Positions 1 to 6,588 are shown, counted from the stretch's first letter. The stretch is 8,686 nucleotides of DNA from SFTH01 sp051878085 (GCA_051878085.1 JBJEJN010000142.1:1-8686), one strand, 5' to 3'. The notes: generated from the sequence alone by a model not told the origin. Numbers and translations are program-made.

Positions 1-1576
1 TGTCGGTCACTTCCTCCGGGCGCTCGTCGATCAGCAGCACGATCAGGTGAACCTCAGGATTGTTGGCGACAATGGCGTTGGCAACCTTCTTCAAAAGCGT
101 GGTCTTGCCCGCCTTGGGCTGGGACACGATCATGCCGCGCTGGCCCTTGCCGATGGGCGCGATCATGTCGATCAGCCGCAGCGAGATGTCCTTGCTCTCG
201 GGGCGCTCCAGCCGCAGCCGCTCGTCGGGGTACACGGGAACCAGCGAATCGAAGGGCCTGCGATGCCGCGCCATGTCCGGCGTCTGGCCGTTGACCTCGC
301 TGATGTAGATCAGGCCCACGGAGCGGTCGCCCAGCTGCTGGGCGCGGGTCTTGCCCACCACGTAGTCGCCGGTGCGCAGGTTGAAGCGGCGAATCTGCGC
401 CGCGGAGACGTACACGTCCCGGTTGCCGGGCAGGTAGTTGTCCACGCGCAGAAAGCCGTAGCCCTCGGGGTGGATCTCAAGGATGCCCGCGCCGTCGCCG
501 CACTCGCCGCTGGAGAGCAGCTCGGGCACGGCGGGATTCAGCTCATTTGCCGCCGGAGCCTGCACGGTCGCCGGAGCAGCGGGGCGCACGGGTGGATTGA
601 GCTCCTGCGCCGCGTCCTGCTGACGAACGGGAGGCTGTGCCGGGGCGATCTGGCCGTTCTCCGCGCCCTGAGGATGGCGTGCAGCGGGATTGACCGCATC
701 CGCGCCCTGGGGATAGCGGGCGGCGGGATTGACCGCATCCGGGCCAGCCATCGGCTTGCGATAGCGCGGCCTGCTCTCCTCCGAAAAGGCATTCTGCCGC
801 CGGTAGCCGTTCTGCGGCGCGTCGTAGCTGCGCTGTGGGCGGGGGTTCGCGCCCTCGTAGCGGTTGCCCGGACGGTTCGCCGGGCCCATCGGGCGCTGGT
901 TCGGGCGATAGTTGCCCGGACCCGTCTGCGCCCGCGCGCCCATGCGCTGCTGGGTGCTCATCGGGCGGGTGTAGCTCGCGCGTACATTTTCCGCATCCTT
1001 TGCTGATGCCTGTGGCACAGCTTCAACAGCAGTGGGCGCCGCCTGTGCGGCTTCCACACGCTCCTGCTTCGGCTGAGATTCCGCAGCTTCTGCCGCAGCG
1101 CTTGCAGGCGCACTCGCCGCCGGAGCCTCGGCGCGCTCCACCTGCACCGTGCTCTCGGGCTTTTGTGCCTCCTTCTGTGCAGCTTCGTCGGGCTTCGGGG
1201 CGTCCTCCTGCACAGCAGCGCGCTTGCGTCCCCGCGCTGGCTTTTCACCCTCCGCCGCCTCCGGGGACTCCCCCGCTGCGTTTGCAGACTTGCGTCCCCG
1301 CGCGGGCTTCTCGCTCCGGGCCTTTTCGCCCTGCGCGGCCTTTGGCCTGCCCCGCTTCGGCCTGACCTCCGCCGGAGCCTCCTGCGCGGTCTCCTTTGCC
1401 GCTTCCGGCTGCGCGGGCACAGGCTTTTCCTGCTCCGTCGCCCGCGCCGCCTGGCGCTCCAGAATCATCTCCACCAGCACGGCCTTGCTCGTCCGCGCCG
1501 GTATTTTCAATTCCATTTCCTTCGCGATCTGTTTGAGATCCGCAACCGTCTTCATATGAAGCGAACGATAATCCAT
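1..1576 (-). CDS. rho: Transcription termination factor Rho, with long low-complexity insertion (3' end outside window)
   Basis: Rho is a hexameric RNA helicase/ATPase that binds nascent RNA and ends transcription. I translated the minus strand by hand and found one uninterrupted frame of 525 residues running off the left edge. Residues about 8-42 match the Rho N-terminal helical domain (MKTVADLKQIAKEM). Residues about 43-345 are a low-complexity insertion. Residues about 352-430 are the cold-shock-like RNA-binding domain (HPEGYGFLR, then RDVYVSAAQIRRFNLRTGD). The ATPase domain follows, with Walker A QPKAGKTT (P487, K491) and Walker B LLIDERPEEVTD at the edge. The start is the ATG at 1576: a GGGAGG Shine-Dalgarno (minus strand of 1583-1588) lies 6 bases upstream. 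An internal Met8 at 1555 lacks such a site. The gene begins 15 bases after the methyltransferase stop, so the two are probably co-transcribed. The P-loop is near residue 490, against about 180 in E. coli Rho; the difference is the insertion. The arginine finger and secondary-channel residues are not visible. Confidence 0.97.
   Translation of the reverse strand, partial: MDYRSLHMKTVADLKQIAKEMELKIPARTSKAVLVEMILERQAARATEQEKPVPAQPEAAKETAQEAPAEVRPKRGRPKAAQGEKARSEKPARGRKSANAAGESPEAAEGEKPARGRKRAAVQEDAPKPDEAAQKEAQKPESTVQVERAEAPAASAPASAAAEAAESQPKQERVEAAQAAPTAVEAVPQASAKDAENVRASYTRPMSTQQRMGARAQTGPGNYRPNQRPMGPANRPGNRYEGANPRPQRSYDAPQNGYRRQNAFSEESRPRYRKPMAGPDAVNPAARYPQGADAVNPAARHPQGAENGQIAPAQPPVRQQDAAQELNPPVRPAAPATVQAPAANELNPAVPELLSSGECGDGAGILEIHPEGYGFLRVDNYLPGNRDVYVSAAQIRRFNLRTGDYVVGKTRAQQLGDRSVGLIYISEVNGQTPDMARHRRPFDSLVPVYPDERLRLERPESKDISLRLIDMIAPIGKGQRGMIVSQPKAGKTTLLKKVANAIVANNPEVHLIVLLIDERPEEVTD
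662..740 (-). repeat. 39-base in-frame tandem repeat within rho (two copies)
   Basis: Two adjacent 39-base units (about 662-700 and 701-739) encode the 13-residue peptides GADAVNPAARHPQ and G(P/A)DAVNPAARYPQ in Rho's disordered insertion. The core GCGGGATTGACCGCATCC (plus strand) recurs exactly at an offset of 39 bases (684 and 723), and the rest differs at only a few positions. Because the unit is a multiple of three, copy-number change would keep the rho frame. It is a recent duplication inside a region with little sequence constraint. No function is evident. Confidence 0.85.
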
Positions 1577-1591
1577 GCGAAACCTCCCGTC

Positions 1592-2605
1592 TTACTTCAC
1601 GCGGCGCGCCACCGCGACATCGCGGGTGACCGCCTGCTCGACCCAGTGGCTGAAGCCCTCGTACGCGCCGCCGCGCTTGGGTTCCAGCCCCGCCTCCTCC
1701 ATCAGATGCAGCACCTTCTCCCGCCGGAGCGTCTGCGCGTTGAAGGAGACCGCCACCGTGCCGCCCTTCTTCAGCGCCGCGCACCAGCCGGACAGCGCCC
1801 GCGCCAGCAGCTTCTCCGGGCTTCCGCCCAGGGACGCGTGCTGCACGCCGTAGGGCAGGTCGCAGGCGATGATGTGAAACTTCTCCCTGCCGAAGATCTC
1901 CCGCGTGCGCGTCGCGTCGGCGTTGGCCAGCCGCAGCGTGCAGAGATCCCCCGCCTTGAAGCGCTCCGGCGCATCGGCAAAGCCGAAGCAGCTCACCGGC
2001 ACGCTCTTCCCGCCGGGAACCGTGCGCGCCTCGCGCTTGAAATCGTGCTTCATGCGGTGATATTCAAAGTAGCGCTTCAGGAATTTTTCCGCCTCGGAGA
2101 GGTCGTTCTTGTCCAGATCCGTGCCGGTGGTGTTCCAGCCACGGTTCGCGCCCACAAACAGCGTGGTGCCGCGCCCGCACATGGGATCCAGCAGCTCCAG
2201 ACGAGCGTCGCCCTTGTGCGCGTAGCCGCCGGAGTACAGCGCGACATTCACCAGCAGCTGCAAAAACAGCTCGTTCGTCTTGCCCTTGTACTTCAGGATG
2301 CCCGGCAGGTCGCCGCCCACGTAGGCCTCCTCCCGCCCGCAGACAGGCAGCAGCGCGCCGTCCTCGCGCACTTCCATCAGCGCGTACAGCAGCGAATGCC
2401 CGCGCACGGCCCGCAGCAGCGGCGCGTCCATCCCGCCCTGCATTTCGATCATTAGCGCCGGCAGATTCAATACGCCATAGGGCGAAATCTGCGCATCCGG
2501 CGCAAACACGTCCAGCATCAGCCGCAGCTCGCTCTGGGCCAGCTTCAGCGTCTCATTTTGGTACCGCACATTTGCATGCGGCCACAAAAGCATGCAATAT
2601 TTCAT
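1592..2605 (-). CDS. Putative RNA methyltransferase, Trm11/UPF0020-like (class I SAM-dependent)
   Basis: This 337-residue protein has a class I SAM methyltransferase fold in its C-terminal half. Motif I is LLDPMCGRGTTL (D140-T147), the form typical of the Trm11/TrmN/RlmL (UPF0020) family. The catalytic motif IV is CDLPYG (D249-G253), of the D/N-PPY type used by enzymes that methylate an exocyclic base nitrogen, often guanine N2. By family it probably methylates tRNA or rRNA, but the target cannot be named. The N-terminal 130 residues resemble no domain I can name; a divergent THUMP-like RNA-binding region is possible. The ATG at 2605 has only a weak GGGTG upstream, and a second in-frame ATG lies at 2593 (Met5). 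The stop is 15 bases before rho, which suggests co-transcription. It is separated from rpsU by a terminator and 243 bases, so it belongs to a different unit from the dnaK cluster. Confidence 0.8.
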   Translation of the reverse strand: MKYCMLLWPHANVRYQNETLKLAQSELRLMLDVFAPDAQISPYGVLNLPALMIEMQGGMDAPLLRAVRGHSLLYALMEVREDGALLPVCGREEAYVGGDLPGILKYKGKTNELFLQLLVNVALYSGGYAHKGDARLELLDPMCGRGTTLFVGANRGWNTTGTDLDKNDLSEAEKFLKRYFEYHRMKHDFKREARTVPGGKSVPVSCFGFADAPERFKAGDLCTLRLANADATRTREIFGREKFHIIACDLPYGVQHASLGGSPEKLLARALSGWCAALKKGGTVAVSFNAQTLRREKVLHLMEEAGLEPKRGGAYEGFSHWVEQAVTRDVAVARRVK

Positions 2606-2630
2606 TATACACCCACAATATTCTATGTCA
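2604..2630 (-). promoter_or_regulatory. Candidate sigma-A promoter overlapping the methyltransferase start
   Basis: Reading the minus strand, GTGACA (5 of 6 to TTGACA) is followed after 16 bases by a perfect TATAAT, whose last AT is the start of the ATG at 2605. It is the best promoter match in the gap after rpsU. If used, transcription would begin about 7 bases further on, near 2597, inside the annotated first codons. Translation would then have to start at Met5 (2593) almost leaderless, or further in. The match could also be chance in an AT-rich stretch. Confidence 0.4.
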
Positions 2631-2848
2631 CAGATTCAAAAACATGCGTGCAGACCTGCCGCACGGCAGAAATTCCCCGTGTTATTGCAGCAAGACCTGC
2701 GAAACAAAGCAAAAAACCGGTCGATGGAAACAGAAACAGCTTCAAAAACCTATACGATTGGCAGTTCGACGAAACATCTACCCCAGGAAAAACGCGACAA
2801 TTCAATTGAACGGTTTTGAAAGATATGCGCTGTGAAAGACAACGAATC

Positions 2849-2876
2849 AAGCCCCCTTTGGCTTCAAAGGGGGCTT
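2849..2876 (-). terminator. Rho-independent terminator after rpsU
   Basis: A perfect 12-base-pair stem (AAGCCCCCTTTG at 2849-2860 and CAAAGGGGGCTT at 2865-2876) with a four-base loop begins 8 bases after the rpsU stop. On the minus strand it is followed by GATTCGTTGTCTTT, which is T-rich but not a clean T run. Position and strength fit a terminator for rpsU and for any readthrough from the dnaK cluster. The plus-strand side has no T tract and no gene ending there. Confidence 0.85.
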
Positions 2877-2884
2877 CATTGGGA

Positions 2885-3058
2885 TCAATATTTACGCTTG
2901 CGTGCGGCCTCAGCCTTCTTTTTACGCTTCACGCTGGGCTTCTCGTAATGCTCACGCTTGCGGGCTTCCGCCAGGATGCCATCACGAGCGGTCTTACGCT
3001 TGAAACGACGCAGTGCGCTTTCCAATGATTCATTTTCGCGAATCCGTACCTCGGACAT
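2885..3058 (-). CDS. rpsU: 30S ribosomal protein S21
   Basis: This 57-residue basic protein begins MSEVRIRENESLESALRRFK and ends in a lysine/arginine-rich tail (KRKKKAEAARKRKY). That is the typical length and layout of bS21: a short N-terminal strand, then helices rich in Arg and Lys. S21 sits on the 30S platform near the 3' end of 16S rRNA and takes part in initiation. The ATG at 3058 is preceded at 7 bases by a very strong Shine-Dalgarno (GGGGAGGG). The gene has its own near-consensus promoter at 3126-3154 and a terminator right after its stop, so it can be made as a single-gene transcript as well as by readthrough from the HIT gene. Position after mtaB and a HIT gene is common in Clostridia. 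Confidence 0.97.
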   Translation of the reverse strand: MSEVRIRENESLESALRRFKRKTARDGILAEARKREHYEKPSVKRKKKAEAARKRKY

Positions 3059-3125
3059 GTGTTTTCCCTCCCCTCGCGTTTAGACTGGCATACGCCAATG
3101 TAGCATGGGGTGCGCCACAAAGGAT

Positions 3126-3154
3126 ATTATAGCGCATAATGTATGTACCGTCAA
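3126..3154 (-). promoter_or_regulatory. Sigma-A promoter of rpsU
   Basis: On the minus strand TTGACG (5 of 6 to consensus, 3154-3149) is followed by exactly 17 bases and TATAAT (6 of 6, 3131-3126). Transcription should start near 3119, giving a leader of about 60 bases before the rpsU ATG. It lies in the 161-base gap between the HIT gene and rpsU and is the strongest promoter match in the window. Confidence 0.85.
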
Positions 3155-3219
3155 GCAATTCCGCCGTAAGTTTCAAGAATTTCACAATTCTTAAGACTTT
3201 GGAAATGCCTTCGACCCCA

Positions 3220-3552
3220 TTAGCCCATTTTTTCCGAAAGCTGGGTGCCGCCCAGCAGGTGCACATGCAGATGCTCCACCGACTGGCAGCCGTCCTTGCC
3301 GCAGTTGGACAGGATGCGGAAGCCGCTTGCGTCCACGCCCTCCTGACGGGCGATCTTCCCAACGGCCTCGGTCAGCGCCGCAGCGGTCTCCGCGTCGCAC
3401 TCCAGAATGTTGCGCATGTGCTTCTTCGGAACGATCAGCACGTGCACCGGAGCCTGCGGATTGATGTCCCGGAAGGCAAACACCTTCTCGTCCTCGTATA
3501 CCTTCGTGCAGGGAATTTCCCCCGCGATGATTTTGCAAAACAGGCAGTCCAT
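3220..3552 (-). CDS. hinT: HIT (histidine triad) nucleotide-binding hydrolase, HinT type
   Basis: This 110-residue protein belongs to the HinT branch of the HIT superfamily, homodimeric enzymes that hydrolyse purine nucleoside phosphoramidates such as AMP-lysine. The histidine triad is HLHVHLL at residues 94-100, with the central H96 the expected nucleophile. The N-terminus has DCLFCKI (C3, C6), a Cys pair that binds zinc in several bacterial HIT proteins, and PKKH (H45). The segment before the triad reads GCQSV where most relatives have GGQSV. After the triad it reads GGTQL instead of the usual GGR, and the common C-terminal WPPG is absent. The ATG at 3552 is fixed by an in-frame stop 12 bases upstream. 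The Shine-Dalgarno GGGAGG is 12 bases away, longer than usual. It follows mtaB by 21 bases and is probably the last gene of that transcript. The cellular substrate is unknown. Confidence 0.92.
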   Translation of the reverse strand: MDCLFCKIIAGEIPCTKVYEDEKVFAFRDINPQAPVHVLIVPKKHMRNILECDAETAAALTEAVGKIARQEGVDASGFRILSNCGKDGCQSVEHLHVHLLGGTQLSEKMG

Positions 3553-3573
3553 TGTCTCATTTCACCTCCCGTT

Positions 3574-4860
3574 TTATTTTTCGATGATCTCGCCGAACGC
3601 CAGCGCGCCCTCGGTGCGAACGATGCGCACGTCATGGATGCTGTTCGGCTGCGCCTGTGCGCGCACGCGCACATACTGGCCCGTGTAGCCCTCGGCGAGG
3701 CCATCCTCCGCCGCGCGCTCAAAGAGCACGGACTGCACGCTGCCAATCAATCCTTTGACGAAATTTTCCTCCAATTTGTTGCCAAGTTCGATCAATTGAT
3801 TTGTGCGTTTGTGCTTTTTCCCCTCGTCCACCTGATCCGGCATGCGGTCGGCCAGGGTTCCCGACCTCCGGGAGTAGGGAAAGGCGTGGATGCGCGCGAA
3901 GCCCACCTTCTCCACGAAGGCCAGCGTCTCGGCGAATTCCTCCTCCGTCTCCCCGGGGAAGCCCGCAATCACGTCCGTGGTGATGGCGCAGTCCGGCATG
4001 TAGCGGCGCAGCGTCTCGCAGGCGGCGTAGTATTCCTCCGAGGTGTAGCGCCGGTGCATACGCTTGAGCACCGCATCGCTGCCCGACTGCATGGACAGGT
4101 GGAACTGGCGCATCAGACCCGGCATCTCGGAAAGGCTGCGGGCGAAGTTCTCCGTCACCACCAGCGGCTCCAGCGAGCCCAAGCGCACGCGCGCCACGCC
4201 GGGGGTGTCGTGCACCGCGCGGATGGCGTCCAGCAGCGTGTCCTCGCTGCCCCGGCCGTAGCTGGCCAGGTGGATGCCCGTGACCACGATCTCCCGATAG
4301 CCCGCGTCCGCGAGCCGCTGCGCCTCCGCGCGCACCTTATCCAGCGGCATGGAGCGCACCGGGCCGCGCACGCTGGGGATGATGCAGTAGGTGCAGTAGC
4401 GGTCGCAGCCCTCCTGAATCTTCATGGTGGCGCGGGTCTTGCCCTCGTGCCGGGAGACGAACAGCGCTTCAAATTCCGCGCCCTTCAGCGGCAGCACGGC
4501 GTTGATGCGTTTGTCCTGAGAAACGGCCTGCTCCGTCAGCTCCACCACGCGGGCGCGCTGCTGCACGCCGATCACCACGCGCACGCCGTCCATCTGAAGC
4601 AGTTCCTCCGCGTTGCGCTGGGCCAGACAGCCCGCCACGACGATGGCGCTGCCGGGATGCAGCCGCGCGATGCGCCGGATCAGCTTCTCCGACTTCTGGT
4701 CGCCGGTTCCGGTGACGGTGCAGGTGTTGATGAGGTACACGTCCGCCTCGTCCTTCATCGACACGGCGGCATAGCCCGCGCGCTCGAAGGACTCCAGCAT
4801 GGCCTCGGTGTCGTATTGGTTGACCTTGCAGCCCAGCGTCTGCACAGCGATTGTTCTCAT
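3574..4860 (-). CDS. mtaB: tRNA t6A37 methylthiotransferase MtaB (radical SAM)
   Basis: MtaB converts N6-threonylcarbamoyl-adenosine 37 to its 2-methylthio form in tRNAs reading ANN codons, using two [4Fe-4S] clusters. The protein has 428 residues from the ATG at 4860. The N-terminal UPF0004 domain carries the three cluster cysteines C11 (QTLGCKVNQYD), C47 (NTCTV) and C78 (AGCLAQR). The radical SAM cysteines are C152, C156 and C159 (GCDRYCTYC). The last 60 or so residues look like a TRAM RNA-binding domain. QTLGCKVNQYDTE and the overall length fit MtaB better than MiaB or RimO. The ATG overlaps the rsmE stop as ATGA, with a G-rich Shine-Dalgarno a few bases upstream; an upstream in-frame TTG at 4875 is less likely. 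It is the counterpart of B. subtilis yqeV, at the same place after rsmE. Confidence 0.96.
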   Translation of the reverse strand: MRTIAVQTLGCKVNQYDTEAMLESFERAGYAAVSMKDEADVYLINTCTVTGTGDQKSEKLIRRIARLHPGSAIVVAGCLAQRNAEELLQMDGVRVVIGVQQRARVVELTEQAVSQDKRINAVLPLKGAEFEALFVSRHEGKTRATMKIQEGCDRYCTYCIIPSVRGPVRSMPLDKVRAEAQRLADAGYREIVVTGIHLASYGRGSEDTLLDAIRAVHDTPGVARVRLGSLEPLVVTENFARSLSEMPGLMRQFHLSMQSGSDAVLKRMHRRYTSEEYYAACETLRRYMPDCAITTDVIAGFPGETEEEFAETLAFVEKVGFARIHAFPYSRRSGTLADRMPDQVDEGKKHKRTNQLIELGNKLEENFVKGLIGSVQSVLFERAAEDGLAEGYTGQYVRVRAQAQPNSIHDVRIVRTEGALAFGEIIEK

Positions 4861-5594
4861 CCGATGTCCCCCCAAAGGAGCATTGCCATGGTCGCGGCGG
4901 CGATGGCGGCGGTCTCCGTGCGCAGGATGCGCGGCCCCAGCGTGATCTGCTTCGCGCCCAGATCCTCCAGCGCGCGCACCTCAGCTTCGCTCATGCCGCC
5001 CTCCGGGCCGATGACGATGCCGACGTCCTTCGCCTCCGGGAAGGCCTCATGCGCGGCCTTCAGGCCAAAATTATTCGCGTCCTCCCAGGGAACCAGCAGC
5101 AGATCGTGCGCCGCCATCTGATCGCGCAGCTGCTTCCAGCTCTGGGACGCGGCCACCTCCAGGCAACCGCCGCGCTTGCACTGCTTCGCGGCCTCCCGGG
5201 CAATCTTTTGCAGGCGCTCCTGCTTCTTCTGCGCGTCCTTGTCGTTGAGCTTGACCACGCATCGCTCCATCTTCACCGGAACCAGCCGCGCCGCGCCCAG
5301 CTCGGTCAGCTTCTGCACCACCAGCTCCAGCTTGTCCGCCTTGGGCAGGCCCTGATAGACGGTGACGCGCAGCCCAGATTCGTTGTCGGAGAGCGCCTCC
5401 CGCAGCAGCGCGGTGCAGCTCTCCTTCGAGACCTCGCACAGCTCCGCCAGGAAGCGGCCTCCGCCCTCGCCGACGGCATAGAATTCCTCGCCGCGCTCCA
5501 TGCGCAGCACCTGCGCGCAGTGCCGCGCGTCCTCCGGCTTCAGCTGGACGGTCGCACCGACTTCGCCGCGGCCTTCAATGTAAAACGAATTCAT
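4857..5594 (-). CDS. rsmE: 16S rRNA m3U1498 methyltransferase RsmE
   Basis: RsmE methylates N3 of U1498 in 16S rRNA in the 30S subunit and belongs to the SPOUT (trefoil-knot) class, working as a dimer. The 245-residue protein has an N-terminal PUA-like RNA-binding domain (residues about 1-70, with MNSFYIEG and ARHCAQVLRM). The knotted SAM-binding domain follows, with QGLPKADKLELVVQKLTELG (81-100), IGPEGG (195-200) and LGPRILRTETA (219-229), all family signatures. The ATG at 5594 overlaps the prmA stop as ATGA and gives the expected N-terminus; an in-frame GTG at 5615 would add seven residues taken from prmA sequence. No good Shine-Dalgarno precedes it, so translation is probably coupled to prmA. 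The 3' end overlaps mtaB by four bases. Confidence 0.96.
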   Translation of the reverse strand: MNSFYIEGRGEVGATVQLKPEDARHCAQVLRMERGEEFYAVGEGGGRFLAELCEVSKESCTALLREALSDNESGLRVTVYQGLPKADKLELVVQKLTELGAARLVPVKMERCVVKLNDKDAQKKQERLQKIAREAAKQCKRGGCLEVAASQSWKQLRDQMAAHDLLLVPWEDANNFGLKAAHEAFPEAKDVGIVIGPEGGMSEAEVRALEDLGAKQITLGPRILRTETAAIAAATMAMLLWGDIG

Positions 5595-6532
5595 TTGTCG
5601 CAGGCGATGGCGCACCAGCCGCCGCGCTCCAGCACGTCAAGCACCGTGTAGCCCGCCGCGTTCAGCGCATCCAGCACGTCCTGCTTTCTCTCGGAGGAAA
5701 TGCCGGAGCAGATGAACCTGCCGCCGTCCGCGATGTGCGCGCGCACGGGCTGCGCCATCAGGATGATCACGTCGGCAATGATGTTGGCGATGACAATATC
5801 CGCCTGCTCCTCCACGTTCTCCAGCAGGTCGCCCGCCACGCAGCGGATCGTGCCCTCGAAGCCGTTGATGCGCACGTTCTCGGCGGCGACGCGCACGGCC
5901 ACGCGGTCGATGTCGATGGCCAGCACATCCCTCGCGCCCATGTGGGCCGCAGCGATGGCCAGGATGCCGGTGCCGGTGCCCACGTCGATGGCGGTGCTGC
6001 CGGGCTGCACGTACTTCTCCACCAGCTCCACGCACATGCCGGTGGTCTCGTGGGTGCCGGTGCCGAAGGCCATGCCGGGATCGATCTCGATCACCTTGTC
6101 GCCCGGTTCAACGCTGCATTCGCACCAGCCGGGCTTGATGAGCATGTGCCGGCCCAGTCGCAGGGGCTTGAAGGACTTCTTCCAGTTCTCCGCCCAGTCC
6201 TCCTCGGCGAAGGTCTGCTGGAGGATCTCCAGCTTGCCAGCGTCAAAGCCCAGCTCCAGACCCTTCACGCGGCGGATCTCCGCCTCGATCATGCGCACGC
6301 GGTCGTTCAGCGTTGCGTCCACCTCGTAGTAGCCGGTGACCTTCACATCGTCGCCGATGCGCTTTGCGATGGCCTCGTCGATGATGTCCCACTGGCCCTC
6401 GGGGCGCTGGTTCGCCGCCACGTCGTTCTTATCCTCGATCATGGTGCCGCTGCTGCCCGCGTCCATCAGAATCTGGGAGACCAGATCCGCGCCGGCAGTG
6501 GTGGTGAGCACCGTAATTTCCATCCAATCCAT
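5591..6532 (-). CDS. prmA: Ribosomal protein L11 methyltransferase PrmA
   Basis: PrmA trimethylates amino groups of ribosomal protein L11 using SAM. The 313-residue length fits the family (about 290-315). The N-terminal substrate-recognition domain (residues 1 to about 110) is followed by WAENWKKSFKP (113-123), DPGMAFGTGTHETT (151-164), motif I DVGTGTGILAIAA (183-195) and NIIAD (250-254), the set that marks PrmA. I chose the ATG at 6532: AGGG lies 6 bases upstream and the protein then starts MDWMEITV as in relatives. A GTG at 6586 would add 18 residues that do not look conserved. The gene lies 103 bases after dnaJ and has its own promoter there. It overlaps rsmE by four bases. It is the counterpart of B. 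subtilis yqeT. Confidence 0.96.
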   Translation of the reverse strand: MDWMEITVLTTTAGADLVSQILMDAGSSGTMIEDKNDVAANQRPEGQWDIIDEAIAKRIGDDVKVTGYYEVDATLNDRVRMIEAEIRRVKGLELGFDAGKLEILQQTFAEEDWAENWKKSFKPLRLGRHMLIKPGWCECSVEPGDKVIEIDPGMAFGTGTHETTGMCVELVEKYVQPGSTAIDVGTGTGILAIAAAHMGARDVLAIDIDRVAVRVAAENVRINGFEGTIRCVAGDLLENVEEQADIVIANIIADVIILMAQPVRAHIADGGRFICSGISSERKQDVLDALNAAGYTVLDVLERGGWCAIACDK

Positions 6533-6588
6533 GTTTTTCCCTACCTCATTGCGCACAAATGCAGCGAAAGAAATCCTCCGCTGCACCC

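Noticed and set aside
1163..2455. A 430-codon open frame on the plus strand
   Set aside because: It is antisense to the methyltransferase and rho and has the skewed Arg/His/Leu/Ala composition of a shadow frame. No recognisable motif.
3175..3192. AAGAATT/AATTCTT inverted repeat after hinT
   Set aside because: The seven-pair stem is AT-rich and weak, with no T run on the minus strand, so a terminator call is not supported.
4861..4875. TTG-initiated N-terminal extension of mtaB
   Set aside because: The ATG at 4860 overlaps the rsmE stop, has a better-placed G-rich ribosome-binding site and gives the family-like N-terminus.
3139..5121. A 660-codon open frame on the plus strand
   Set aside because: It lies antisense to hinT, mtaB and part of rsmE, all of which have clear family motifs. 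Its translation is rich in His, Arg, Leu and Ala, as expected from the opposite strand of GC-rich genes, and shows no domain.
5595..5615. GTG-initiated N-terminal extension of rsmE
   Set aside because: The extra seven residues fall inside prmA, while the ATG at 5594 gives the typical RsmE start and the usual ATGA overlap.
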